From the NCBI GenBank assembly GCA_019096065.1, contig JAGUCH010000009.1, positions 5,094,001 through 5,158,000 on the forward strand: a DNA stretch of 64,000 nucleotides, given 5' to 3'. The position numbers and the translations under genes are program-made. Under the pieces are notes generated by a model. The model made no database searches, had not been told where the DNA came from, and worked only from the letters and a program-made list of their open reading frames with translations. The stretch comes from Paracyclopina nana. Lineage: Eukaryota; Arthropoda; Copepoda; Cyclopoida; Cyclopettidae. Shown in pieces: positions 24,165 to 35,284 of the stretch; position 1 is the first letter of the stretch, and the number at the start of each line of letters is the position of its first letter.

Positions 24165-25688
24165 TTAATCATGATTAGGCGATCCTGAAGTAAGGGTGAT
24201 GGGACTGTCTGGACTGTCCTGAGGTCGAGGAGCTGAGCCAAGGCCGGAAATGGGACTGGTGGCCTCGACGTTCGACCTCATCGCGGCCTCCATCTCCGCC
24301 ACTCGTGCTGCCGCAGCGGCCGAATGTGCGGCCAGGAGCATGGCCATTTGCTGCTGCATGTTTTGGCTGGTGGCAATTTCGCTCAAATTGGAGGAGGTCT
24401 CTGTGATGATTGGCGTGGTTGTTGTTGTGGAGGTCGTCGAGGTCAGCTCGTACGGCCTGAAGAGGCTCATTCTGTGGTGCCGTCTCCACTTGGCTCGCCT
24501 ATTTGAGAACCAAACCTGGATTAGACATAATTGTGTCAAGCTTCGCTGTTAATCGGCTAAAGAAATGCTTCCTACCTGAATTCTGGCCTCGGACAGGGTG
24601 GTTTTCTCCGACAATTCCTCCCTCGTTTTGAGGTCGGGGTAATGGCTCCGCTCAAACTCCTTCTCCAAATACTCTAGTTGGTCCTGGTTGAAGGAAGTGC
24701 GGCTCCGCCTGAACTGAGGCCGGTCATCGTCCGAATTGCTGCCGGCCTCTGACCTCCGATCCGTCTCAGTCTTGGGGCTGATGGAGCGCGTCTCATCCCT
24801 CGGCGAGGGCGTCGTGAGGAGCGAACCGGTTAATCCGGAGCCGGCCGGGCTGGGGATTTGCACAGCAGCAGCGTTGGCGCCGTGCATGGCGCCAGGGTGG
24901 GCCGCCAAGATGGCGGCAGCTGCAGCTGGGTTCGACGAAGCCATGGCGAGCTGGGACAAAAGCATGGGTGGATAACCAGTCCAGGATTGCGGCGTGGAAA
25001 CGGAAGTGGGCGTGTAGTACATGCCTGCGTAGCCGGCACGTGCGAATTCCGCCGCGGCTCGTTCCGCCGCGCGATTACGCAATATTCGGTTGATGCTCGA
25101 TACACTCGGAGCAGTAGTATTTGTGCACACGCCTAAATTCAATGTTAAATCAAAAGATGAATTAAAAAGTGCTTTCAAAACGAGCTCACCCTCTGAAATC
25201 AGCTTTTCCCTGATCTCCCAGGCGAAAATGGTCGGATTCTCCCTCTTGTAGCCCTCAATCTTGCTCACCACCTCGGGCGTGGCCACCTTGGGCTTGGAGC
25301 CTCCAATCATGCCAGGCGTGCGGCCACTCCCTCCCGCGCCTGGAGGCGTGGCCAGCCCATTAGCCACTCTGCTCGGTGGCAAAATGCTCGGCCCAGGCTG
25401 CGAAGAAGGTGCAATGGCACTTGGAGGCAAATGGTGGTGGTGGTGATGGTGGTGTGGGGGAGGGGCATGGGCCCCGCCCCCTAGAGCGGCCAGCCGACTC
25501 GCTGCCATATATCTTTGCTGGAGCTCAAGGAGCTGCCTGTGCTGCGCTGACAGCAAGGACAATTGAGGAGGCGTGGCTGGCTGTGGGGGCGTGGCGTAGA
25601 GGTCTCTGAGTTGGGCTGCCAAGGCCACTGAGGTGGACGAGGGCGGGACGGGAACGGGTGCAGCCACCAAAGGTGGCATTTTGTTCAT
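24165..25688 (-). CDS. eyg: Eyegone / twin-of-eyegone Pax homeodomain transcription factor
   Basis: Three exons: 25688-25190, 25132-24576 and 24515-24165, with 57- and 60-bp GT-AG introns, giving 468 residues. The N-terminus is Pro/Ala/His-rich with a His run. Then comes only the RED half of a paired domain (about residues 127-205: [30 protein letters not shown], then [18 protein letters not shown]). This missing PAI half is the hallmark of Eyg/Toe proteins. A paired-class homeodomain follows (about 306-364: [13 protein letters not shown], then [15 protein letters not shown]) with Ser at homeodomain position 50. The tail is Thr/Ser/Ala-rich. An in-frame stop precedes the ATG, although a 5' UTR exon is possible. 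In Drosophila, Eyg/Toe act as nuclear regulators of eye and appendage growth. The choice between eyg and toe cannot be made here. Confidence 0.93.
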
Positions 25689-26286
25689 ATTTGTCTTGGT
25701 TGTGAGCGATCCTGCGATCCAAAGTCAACTGCTCAGTGAACAAACCTGCCCTGGGTCGTTTGGCTGCAGGTGAAAATTGGGAGCTCGCTCGCTCCGAGCT
25801 GCGAACAGTTGAATGCGGAGACGAAAACGAATAGCTTGAATGTCGCACCTTTCGGCAAAACGCTTTTCAACGCGTCGACGGCTCACGCGGTAGCGGCAAT
25901 GGCGGCAATTTCTGCTTCATATTTACGTTCATCTTCATAAAGAGTTAAGGTTAAAACTACAATAATTAATTTAAAATCACATAGCATTATGACCTGATAT
26001 TTATTCGGTTGTGAGATTCAACAGATTTGAGTTTTAGATTGGGACTTCGTGTTTTGCTGCTGCTGCAATTTTTAAGCTGGTAAGTTTGCAACAGAGTGTG
26101 CTTGATTTAATAACAACAATGGTAGTATATCACAATTAGGGAATTTTCAGCGAAACCGCGAGTAACCTAGTACAGTGCAAAGCAAATTCCGAGAGCCATA
26201 ATAAAAAACTTTTAGTAACATCTGCGAGTATGATGTATATGGCTAAAAAACGGGGGGAATAAATTGCGAATGTGCTAAAAATGCAA
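25689..26286. promoter_or_regulatory. intergenic spacer: presumed eyegone 5' region and DNAJC16 3' UTR
   Basis: Only about 600 bp separate the eyegone ATG (25688) from the DNAJC16 stop (26287), and both genes are on the minus strand. It must hold the DNAJC16 3' end and at least the proximal eyegone 5' region, unless eyegone has more distant 5' exons. I see no clear TATA box. Confidence 0.45.
26000..26005 (-). terminator. candidate poly(A) signal of DNAJC16
   Basis: AATAAA on the minus strand about 280 bases after the DNAJC16 stop and before the eyegone start. It is the best canonical candidate in the spacer. Confidence 0.45.
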
Positions 26287-28944
26287 CTATCCCTGCATTT
26301 GTCGTGTGTGAAAGTTGGCAGGGCTTATGGGGAACTCGGGCCAATAATTGATGTGGTATCTGTACGTGGAGCCTTCAAAGAGTCGGTCCAGCCAAAGCTG
26401 AAGGCCATCAAGCAGCTGATCCTCGAAGATTGGAAGGTGATCTGGAGAGTCGAGAAGAGAAGACGGAGCAGCCATTTTGGGCTCTTGCCGGGGCAGTGGC
26501 CTCTGTCCCTCAATATCACATTCTGAGCCGCTTTCATCCACCTCGGAGTCAAAGCCCATGAATGCGCCAGCTAATAATAATAAGTATTTTTCAATACATA
26601 TAAAGCAAGAAAAAATAATCATCGAAACTTACCGACAGCTCCATTGTTGGCAGTGTAGATCTTCCTTCGGGATCCCTCGGGATGCTTTGCATGGTACATG
26701 CAGAAATACCGTCGGTGCCCATTGAGGGACAAAACGGTGCCAATGCAGTTTTTGGGATTGATGTTGATATCCCTCGGCTCTGGCAGGGTGAGGTTCAGGA
26801 TCTTTTTGTACCAAGGCAAGCCTAAAAGCACATTTTGAAAACAGCTTCAAAATTATGGCTGTTTTTTTCCAATAGCTACCTTTTTCTATGTAGAGGAAGC
26901 CAAACATGAGTGTCTTGTTTCTCCGGTAAGGCCAGGCCAGTTTGTAGAATTTGGGCACCAATTTCTCTTTGGATTCCCTGTCGACAATGAGCACAATGGT
27001 TCGGCAACCTGGCTTCAACAGTCGTACCATGCCATTGTAAGTTTCGGCTCGCAGCTCGTGAACTTTGAGCTCTGGCACAACTTTCCCAGACTTTCGGTCG
27101 ACCTTCAAGCCCTTGGCACCCAGCTGCTTCCTCACGCTTTCTTCCTCCATCTTGACCAGGTAGGACATCACATAGCCGCCAATGAGGACAAAAATGACAG
27201 TTGCCACGAGGCTGAGGGAGGGCAGAATCTCGTCTACGGTGATGCTCTCATGAATGACTTCGACGGCCTCAAACAGTTTGCTCGTGATTTTCACAAACAG
27301 GGAAATGGTGTGCTCGTCAAAGAGCTCGGCGATGGTAGCCTCATTTTGGAGCACTTCATTGGCTGACAGCAGTCTCCTGAGCACAGTTTTGAGCTCCTCA
27401 GAGGTCTCATTGTCGAAATTTGACCTCTGAGTCCAGGGCCTGAAAATTTGCAGTAAATGTAGTATGCCATTCTGGAATTGTAGCAGAAAGTGCAGGCTTA
27501 CCTAGACAGCCACTCATATTTGAGGTTGTATTCATCAGTCCTCCAAATGATGGCCAGATTCTCCTCATTGCTCGCCCTATTAGCCTCCAAGGCATGCACA
27601 AAGGATTTTTGGCTGTCTCTGAGAATGTAAGTGAACCTCACTCTGTCAGAGCTGTATTTGTTGTCCGCGATGAATGCCCGCAAAGCTTGCCTCTTGGCCT
27701 CTTCCACTTCATCCCCGCCAAACGTGATCATGACCACGCAAAGCCTTTTCTTCACTTTGGAGGACTCGGCTGGGCAGAGCTGGTCAAAAATGTCCTGGGA
27801 GCTCAGCCTGGGCAACTGGAGAAACTGGTGCTGCTCCAGGATCTCCAGCAGGGTATTCAATGGCAGCTCTTTCATGCTGGCCCTCACAACTGGTTCTCGC
27901 GTGTTTTCTTGGAACAGCAGCAAAGTGTCCACATCAGTGGGCACTTCGTACTTGCTGACAATCTCAATGCAATCCGGATCGTCCAGTTTGACGTATCCCA
28001 CTTGAGCTCTCGACTTGAATTTGAAGGCAGTGGTCAGAAATCTCAGTCGGATGGTTTCGCCCTTGCTGAAAATCAGAGCCCGCACTCGATTGTCAACCCA
28101 GCCATCGAGGAAGAGTTCAACGTTCAAATCAGTGATGGTATCCACGAGTTTGTAGGGGAACTTTCTCCTGATGAACTCCAACATTTTGGGGGCCGAAATC
28201 TGTTGTCCCAGGTAATGAATGACCCTGCCTTCAATGAGCAAAATCACGTGTGGAAGCTCCCTGGCGCCCAATTTCCTCGCAAGCTCCTTCTCATGCTCGG
28301 TGTGAACGGTGGCCACGCCAAAGCCCACCGGTTCAAGCTCGGCGGTCAACTTGGCCCATATGGACTCGATCCGGAGGCAAGTGTAACACCAATCCGAGTA
28401 GAAGAGAATGAGATAAGGCCTCTTTTGGCTGTTGGGCAGGATGGTGTTGTAGTAAGCCTTGGAAGAGATGCTCTGCTTGTGAAATGTGTTAGGGCCATCC
28501 GGATCATCACCAGAGGATCTTCTGATCTTCTTGCCAAACACCTCCTCAGCAAAGAAGTCATCAAAGGGGGTGTCATACCGCTTGAACTTTTCATAATCTG
28601 GTTTCTATAAAAATCAATGACCATTATAATAAATAAAAAATAAGCTGGAATATTACTTTTCGGAAGTTGGGCGAGTCCTCGGTGATGCCAAGATTGTCAT
28701 AGTTCCTTCTGCGGTCCGGATCACTGAGCAGCTCGTAGGCCTTGTTGATCTCCACAAATTGAGCTTGCGCATCTGGACTGAGGTTTTTGTCCGGGTGCCA
28801 TTCTTTCACTTTGGTCTTGTAGGCTTTGCGGATTTCTTGATTAGTGGCTCGTCGATGAACCCCGAGGACTTGATAGGGCTCAAATTTGGCGGCTAGACCG
28901 CAGCCTAGTAAGAAAATGATGGTTGCAATTGCGGTCGGCCACAT
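26287..28944 (-). CDS. DNAJC16: DNAJC16-like ER J-domain/thioredoxin-like membrane protein
   Basis: Five exons: 28944-28657, 28604-27502, 27439-26880, 26821-26633 and 26570-26287, with introns of 52-62 bp, giving 807 residues. The first ATG in frame is at 28944. Order of parts: a signal peptide (MWPTAIATIIFLLGCGLAA); a J domain (about 21-86) with the HPD motif at 50-52; a thioredoxin-like region with CYTC at 169-172; further thioredoxin-like folds; one membrane segment around 537-558 (LVATVIFVLIGGYVMSYLV); and a cytosolic tail with LSLNGHRRYFCMY and, near the end, LDRLFEGSTYRYHINYWPEF. This last pattern matches the C-terminus of vertebrate DNAJC16, which is also close in length. J-domain proteins stimulate Hsp70 ATPase. 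DNAJC16 is an ER protein linked to autophagosome size. DNAJC10 is excluded by the single membrane segment and tail. Confidence 0.92.
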
Positions 28945-30014
28945 AACAATTTTCAAATCATTATTTTTGTGTCAGTAGTCTCTACTGGAGTAGTGCTGCA
29001 CCATACACACAGCCTATGTGCTGATTTCGAGGGCTTTCTCTTTGGTGGCGCAGGCAAGGAAGCAAGCAGCATGAGTGAAAGTCCTATTGATCCGTTTCAG
29101 AGAGACCAGATCATACAAGAAAGTAGCCTTCAAAGTGGACTTAACTTACCTACTCAAATGATCTTTCGATTTGAAACGGGTTGCATTGAAATCAATGAAT
29201 TTGCTCTAATTGGTAACATCAATTGATGCGCGCGCAGAATCACTATTAGTCTTGTGTGCAAAATTATGCAAAGGAAATATAAGTTTCTGCAAAGAACTTA
29301 AGACGTGAATAAAAATTAAGCAATATTTCAGAAAATTTGCTTTTTCAAAAAATGGATGCATTTTTAATATGAGAAGGCTTATAAATAAGGCTATTTTGAG
29401 TGCTTTGGAAAATTACTGAGGTGCAATTTTGGGATTTACAAGGCTTTATCTAATTGAAAAGCATACAAAGCATGGAAAGGAAGCAATGCATTTTTGTATC
29501 AAGGCGCAGAGTGAATCATGCAAGGGAAAGTGCAATTGCAGGCAGCAAAGCAAAGAAAGCTGCTAGAGCTGAAGCATAGCCAAAATGGGCGCGCCAAATG
29601 AAAACACCTCAATTCCGTCAAATGGTTTGGAGAAATTCCGATGATGACAATTGGTCATTTCCCCCGAAAAGTATTGATTGATGCCAACATCCGGAACGAG
29701 TTTTCCGCGATATTTTCAGTTCATCGACCTTGTTGTCCACGCCGTGTTCACTTAAGCTCGCTACATGCAAAAAAGAAGAGGTCCACCTTTCGTCTGTTTT
29801 GATTTAACGCGCTGCAAAAAAGGAAGAGGGTACGTTCACTTAAGTGTTGTAACCACGAAATATTTACAATATATCAGCTCAAAACAGTATTTTCTACGTT
29901 CACATATTCGAAATGTAATATTTCAACTATTTCAAAGCATATTAATTTTATATTTAATTTGTAAAAAGTTGACTCAAAGCCTTAAAATGTTTTCAATGTT
30001 TCGACCTTACAACA
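28945..30014. other. intergenic region between divergent DNAJC16 and DAP5
   Basis: This contains the promoter side of DNAJC16 (minus) and, further right, of DAP5 (plus). The two genes are head to head, with about 1.1 kb from the DNAJC16 ATG to the putative first DAP5 exon. No TATA box is evident. Open frames here look random. Confidence 0.45.
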
Positions 30015-30048
30015 ATGTTTAGCTCTCGTTTGGCCGTGTCTGCCCAAG
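30015..30048 (+). other. candidate 5' exon end with a short upstream ORF
   Basis: ATG TTT AGC TCT CGT TTG GCC is followed by an ideal donor, CAAG|GTGAGT at 30045-30054. It is the strongest donor I noticed between DNAJC16 and DAP5. Joined to the strong acceptor before 31141, the ATG would give a 21-codon ORF ending at TGA 31170-31172, that is, a uORF in the DAP5 leader. The first residues (MFSSRLAVSAQ) also resemble a mitochondrial targeting start, but I found no matching downstream coding exon. Confidence 0.4.
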
Positions 30049-31140
30049 GTGAGTGAGCGTGTTCTTAATTTTAGTTTAAAGTTTTCGCTGAAATTCATTG
30101 GTTCCAAGTGACTTTAAGTGCGACATAATTGTTAAAAGAGTGATCCGGAGCCACAAGGTTTGTACTGAAACCATAAGTTGGTCATTAGAGAGGAGAAAAG
30201 TCGCTCAATTGGCAGTCTGGATAAGGGTGTGCCTTACGTAAAGTCGGCAAAAAACAACGGAAAATTGGTCAATTCATGGCGACACACATGCTCTCTTATC
30301 AAGCATCTTTTTGTCGAGCTTTTACACACATATTCTTTCTTATCAAGTTTTCGCCCTCGAGTTAACAATGCAAGTCATTGTCATTTTTTTCTGTTGGCAA
30401 AAAAAAAAAAAGCGTAAGCTGACTTTTTGGCACGGTCTGACTCATATTATTTATCGATTGCGCAGGTGGCGAATTTTGAGCCTTCTGAGTCTTGATTTTC
30501 CTCCCTAATTTGACCTTGGTCCAGTTCTCCTTCCTTTGGCTCTCATGACCTCATTTTTTTGGCCAGTTGTGGCCTCGTCCTCCTAATTTTTTGCCTACTT
30601 AGCAGCCTCTTTTATTTTTTGCTTCTCCGGTTAGAAGTGGTCTCTGAAATTCTATAAGAACATTCCTGTTGTTGCTAGGCATCAATATTTTAACTTGTAG
30701 GAAAATTCCTAGAAACCTGTATTTTATCATCCTTCATTCAAGGTTGAGAAGCCTTTTCTCTTTAAGAGATTTTAAAACAAGTTTTTCCGTATGTCCTTTT
30801 GAATGCTTTTGCAAATTAGGACCAGGGTAGGAGAGGTAGTTGCGGTGCGATTAGAAAGCCCCGTGGGTCGATAAATATAAGGAAGACGCGCTCTTCTGGT
30901 TTGGTAGAGAGGGAAAGCAGTGACCTACTTTTGCCCATCCAGTAGCAGCAAAAAAATGCTCCAGCGAAAGGCAATACTAGATCCTCCTTCGCATTGAGCT
31001 CAGTGATTTAGGCCAAATAAGTCAAGCCCCAAAAGTCTGGTAAGATAGTCTCGCACATGTGTTGCGCACACTCGTTTGACTAAATCTGGATCTGTACACA
31101 CAAAGAGATACTAATTCTCCACCCTATTTGACTTTTGCAG
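30049..31140 (+). other. putative 5' UTR intron of DAP5
   Basis: It is bounded by the donor at 30049 and by a pyrimidine-rich acceptor CTATTTGACTTTTGCAG ending at 31140. It includes a run of A residues near 30400-30411 and nothing else recognisable. Without transcript data the assignment is inference. Confidence 0.35.
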
Positions 31141-31264
31141 AGTTTTTGAAGCTCGTAGCTCTTCTGAAGTGAGGAGTAGAAGACAGTGACTCGAGGCTCT
31201 CTATTCGTGCCACTTGTGCTCCTTTGGCTTCACCACGACGGCCGGACTCGTGAATAAGGGGGGA

Positions 31265-31270
31265 GTGGTG
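31265..31270 (+). promoter_or_regulatory. probable GUG start codon(s) of DAP5
   Basis: Two adjacent GTG codons. The first has G at -3 and G at +4, the second G at -3. The other in-frame candidates are weaker: TTG 31214, and GTG 31250 with C at -3. The stop codon upstream (31187-31189) lies downstream of the likely exon boundary at 31141, so an AUG cannot be supplied by splicing through that acceptor. Confidence 0.55.
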
Positions 31271-34200
31271 AATAGCAGTGGAAATTCCTCTTCGCGTGGT
31301 TCTTCCCTGCACCCCCAGCATCAAAACAGCCACCAATTTCATCAGGGTTATCATCATCATCATGTTCAATACAGATCTGGAGCTAGCCATGATAGCAACG
31401 GCCAAGAATTGGCCGGAAGTAGCAGCAGCCAGGCGGCTGGAACTCAGCAACGTAAATGGGTGCCCCCTTCAGCCCTGAGAAGAGATGATCCGTCTCGACG
31501 CCCTCCGACGCACCAACACCAACAACACAACAGATCGACGAACAACCACGTGGTGGTCTCTGTCAACAATGCCCATAATAATGTAGTCAATGTAGTAGCT
31601 CCACCCAACCACTCTTTGGCTGCTCCCAGACCGAACAACGTTAACCAGAACGAGTACGCGCTCGCGGTTCACGAAGATGCCATTTTCAGAAGGGTAACAG
31701 CATTAAAAAAGCAAAACCTTGGTGGAACATGGTAATTAGCATGTTTGGGCTTTTTCAGGTTCGTGGCATCCTCAACAAGTTGACCCCTGAGAAGTTTGAG
31801 AAACTCATCAATGATATCCTAGGCGTTGGCCTCGATTCCTCTACCGTACTGAAGGGTGTGATCGTTCTGGTGAGCAGCCGGCATTTTGTGTCAAGTTTAC
31901 GAGAGAGTAACCCTTCCATCTTTTTCTCAATATTGCAGATCTTTGAAAAAGCCCTCGATGAGCCGAAGTATTCGTCTATGTATGCACAGCTGTGCAAGCG
32001 GCTCGTGGAAAAAGCGCCCAACTTCGACCCTCCCGACTCGACTGCTTGCACCTTCAAGAGGCTGCTGCTCAAAAAGTGCCGCGATGAGTTCGAGAATCGC
32101 GCTCAAGTCTCGCAACAATACGAGAAAGTGGCCTCTTCGACGGACCACGACGAGGACGCCAAGTACATGGCCAAACGCAAGATGTTGGGCAACATCAAGT
32201 TCATGGGCGAGCTGGGCAAGCTCGAAATCGTTCACGACACCATCCTACACAAGTAAACAAACACCTAATTATAAGTGTCATTCAATAGTTGATGGTCATT
32301 TTTTGGTGTTTCCAGATGCTGTGAGCAGCTCTTGGTCGGCCGCAAAAAACAACCTCTTTCCGACCAGGCGGAAGACCTCGAGTGCTTCTGCCACCTCATG
32401 AAGACCTGCGGCAAGATCTTGGACACTTCCAAGGCCAAAATGAGGATGGACCAGTACTTCGAGCGTCTGTTCAAGGTCACCCAAAACGAGGCCATGCCTG
32501 TGAGGATACGGTTCATGGTGCAGGACGTGATCGACCTGCGCAGGAACCGATGGATGCCAAGGCGAATTGGCAAAGGCCCCGACGGCCCCCGGACCATTCA
32601 GCAGGTTCGCGAGGACGCGGCCAGAGAGGGCTGCATCTACATGCCCCAGGAGACCAGCCCCAACTCCTTGCCCAAAGTGGCCAATCCCATGACCATGATC
32701 AACCCCTTCGAGAACAATTTCTTCGACAGCAAGTCTTCAACAATGGGCGGCTCCAAGAAGGGCAATGGCAGGTCCAAGAACCCCATGGACGACATATTCG
32801 GAGTGTCTGGCGGATACTCTCCATACCTTGGCACTGGTCCGGGCACCATCAACGGACCCTTCGAAATGGACAACGACTTTGACGAGGCTCCTTCCAACCT
32901 GAACAACATTGCACCCAATAGCAGCGGCAGCAACGGCGTCGGCTCGTCTGCTTCTTCTGCTGCTGCGCCGGTGGACCGGCGTGGATCGGCCTCCTCGGCG
33001 GCCTCCAACAAGCCTCAGAGGTCGCCCAAGCAGGGTGGCTATGAAAACCGGAACCGCAACTTGCTGCCGGACTTTGGCGATCGGTACTCCGCCAACCGCA
33101 CCAAAGATAGGCAACGTCGTGAGCAGCAGCAGCAGCAACGGAACCAACAACAACAGCCTCAGTCTGGCCAAAAGAAAGGTGCATGGAAGGACGAGCAACA
33201 ACAACAGCAGCCGCCTCCAAGGTTTCAGCAGCAGGCGGCCTCCGAGGCTGCCAACTTGGCGCCTAGGTTCAAGAAGATGATCTTGCAACACGAGGACAGC
33301 GAGGTCATCAGCCTCAGGCCGAGCTCAAACATGATTTTCAAGCCCAAGACCCCGAGCATGCTGCCCAAATCAGCCATGTCCAACAACATCCTGGATCCGG
33401 AGCCGAGTCTGACCTCGGTCCTTCCCCCCGCCTCGGGCAAGATCATGCAGGCCCCCATTCTGATCGAGCAGAAGAAGAAGAGCGACAAGAGGGTGGCCGT
33501 CAATAAAGGCAGTCTCACTCGAGATGAGGTGTTTGCCAAGGTTGAGGCCATCGTGGACAGCCTCCTGACCAAGGAGTCCACCAACGAGGCCGTTGAGCAG
33601 TGGAAGGAAGACTCCATACCCTCTGCTATGACCCAGACTGCCATCAATCACTTGTACAAGATCACTCTGGAGAAAGCCCACGCTCTGCCCCTGATGTTGA
33701 CCTTCATCGCTCAGCTGACCAAGGAAGAGGTGATCAATGCAACGCATTGCAACGAAGCCTTCCTGAAGCTTCTCACCTCCAACAAGGATCGTAGCGATGA
33801 CCTGTTGAGGACCATGGCCGCCGTGGCTGCCTGGGCTGTGGAAAACGAAATATGCGACCTCAAGGATATGTCGGACGTCACTCTGGGCCACCATCCTCTC
33901 TACTTCTTGACCCTTCAAAGCTTGAAGCAAAAATGGGACGCGGAAAAGCTCCTTGAAGCGTTTGACCTCTCTGGTAATTTTGGAATTTTTCCCTTCCCAT
34001 CTAGCACTACAATTAGAAATTGCTTTCAGGAGCCAAGCTGAGCGATCATATCGAGTCTAACATGGACTTGGCGGTGGTGCTGGATGAATTCAGGCTGACT
34101 TTCCTGATGCCCATGGTGAGCCTACAGAAGGAGATGAAGGCCCAGCTGTCGTCCGACTCCAGCCCCACAGCTTTTGCCAAATGGATTGGTGACCACGTGG

Positions 34201-34685
34201 ACACCAAGTACCACAACAGCAGCGAATTTATCATGACCCTGTTTGGCGTGGTGATGGAGTACATCGTGGAGACGACCACAGACCAAGACAAGGCAGCCGT
34301 CGAGGCCGAAAAGGAGGCCCTGAGCAAATTCAGGCTGGTCTTGAAACCGTTCATTCATGACAAACCAAAACTGCAACTGGCAGCCGTCTACGCTCTTCAA
34401 GTGTTTGCTAATGGCCGTGGATTCCCCAAGGGACTTTTGCTCAGGTCCTTTGTCAACTTCTACGAAATGGACATCGTGGACGAGCACGCTTTTCTCCAAT
34501 GGAAAGAAGATGTAAATGAGGCTCATCCTGGCAAGGGCAAAGCGCTTTTCCAGGTATAACTTGAAGTTCTTTAGCTTAGAATGCTTACTTGATTATGACA
34601 TTGTATTGCTCAGGTCAATACTTGGCTCACTTGGCTGGAGGAGGCCGAGTCGGATGAGGAGGATGAGGAGGAAGATGATGAATAA
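31265..34685 (+). CDS. eIF4G2: DAP5/NAT1/p97 (eIF4G2) translation initiation factor, non-AUG start
   Basis: Six coding exons: (31265)-31693, 31759-31869, 31939-32252, 32316-33973, 34030-34553 and 34614-34685, with introns of 56-69 bp. Taking GTG at 31265 gives 1035 residues. It matches vertebrate DAP5 in order: RKWVPPSALRRDD, an MIF4G domain (about 138-366, starting DAIFRRVRGILNKLTPEKF), a Gln/Asn/Ser-rich linker, an MA3 domain (about 683-810) and a W2 domain ending QVNTWLTWLEEAESDEEDEEEDDE. The N-terminal frame is open back to TGA 31187-31189 and contains no ATG. GTG 31265 and 31268 have a purine at -3, so a GUG start is likely, as known for mammalian DAP5. The protein supports cap-independent translation by binding eIF4A and eIF3. 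Confidence 0.93.
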
Positions 34686-35168
34686 TTACACTAGGCATCA
34701 ATTTGTACATACAACCGAGGTCACTTAAAAAAATAACAGTTTTTCAACCTCATCAGAGCAAGAAGTAATTATGTCCAAGAGGATCGCCTGCTAGCATTTA
34801 ACATCAAGACACAGGCCATCTGCAAAAATTAATATGAGTTGTTTTGTTCCTTTCGCTTACATGCAAATTGAATCGATAAATCCTTTCTGTGTTGAGGTCA
34901 TCTTGAGTGCATCGTCATTATTTTCTGCCATAACTTATCTTTGCTGGAAAGAAGCGAATTAGGTTGTATATTCTTTAAAAAAAACTTACCGAACTCCGAT
35001 TTGGAAAGCTTAAATGAAGACAGTGTTTTTCAGGCCAGATGAATTGAAAGAACAAAATTAGTAGTGGTCGTTTTTAAAAGCTTCATGAAATTAATGAGGG
35101 TACGGTTAGTTTTAATTTCCTCATGGAGTTTGGGAGAAAGCAAATCGAGAGCTAGAGGCGAATGTTTA

Positions 35169-35174
35169 AATAAA
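35169..35174 (+). terminator. candidate poly(A) signal of DAP5
   Basis: AATAAA on the plus strand, about 480 bases after the DAP5 stop at 34685 and just before the convergent 7TM gene's own signal. A weaker GATAAA-type site lies near 34876. Confidence 0.45.
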
Positions 35175-35254
35175 GGCGGTTTTTTCATACACTGCATTGA
35201 CATGTCAACCTTGGGAATGATTCAGGCTTCGCCAATTGTTAGGAAGAAATGTCA

Positions 35255-35260
35255 TTTATT
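35255..35260 (-). terminator. poly(A) signal of 7TM gene copy 2
   Basis: AATAAA on the minus strand, 25 bases after the stop codon at 35285. With the DAP5 signal at 35169 it implies that the two convergent transcripts end within about 100 bp of each other. Confidence 0.6.
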
Positions 35261-35284
35261 GCGAATAGACAGAAAATTAAATCT

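Noticed and set aside
24250..25609. Plus-strand open frames over the eyegone exons
   Set aside because: Shadows of the Ala/Pro/His-rich eyegone coding sequence, with no independent support.
27594..28610. 338-codon open frame on the plus strand
   Set aside because: It is antisense to DNAJC16 exon 2. The minus-strand frame has the domains, splice sites and codon character, and the plus-strand translation resembles nothing.
30015..30048. First exon of a mitochondrial protein gene (MFSSRLAVSAQ)
   Set aside because: No downstream exon continuing such a protein was found in the next kilobase, so a DAP5 leader exon is at least as likely.
32637..33930. Several long minus-strand open frames (up to 186 codons)
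   Set aside because: They are antisense shadows of the GC-rich, repeat-rich exon 4 of DAP5.
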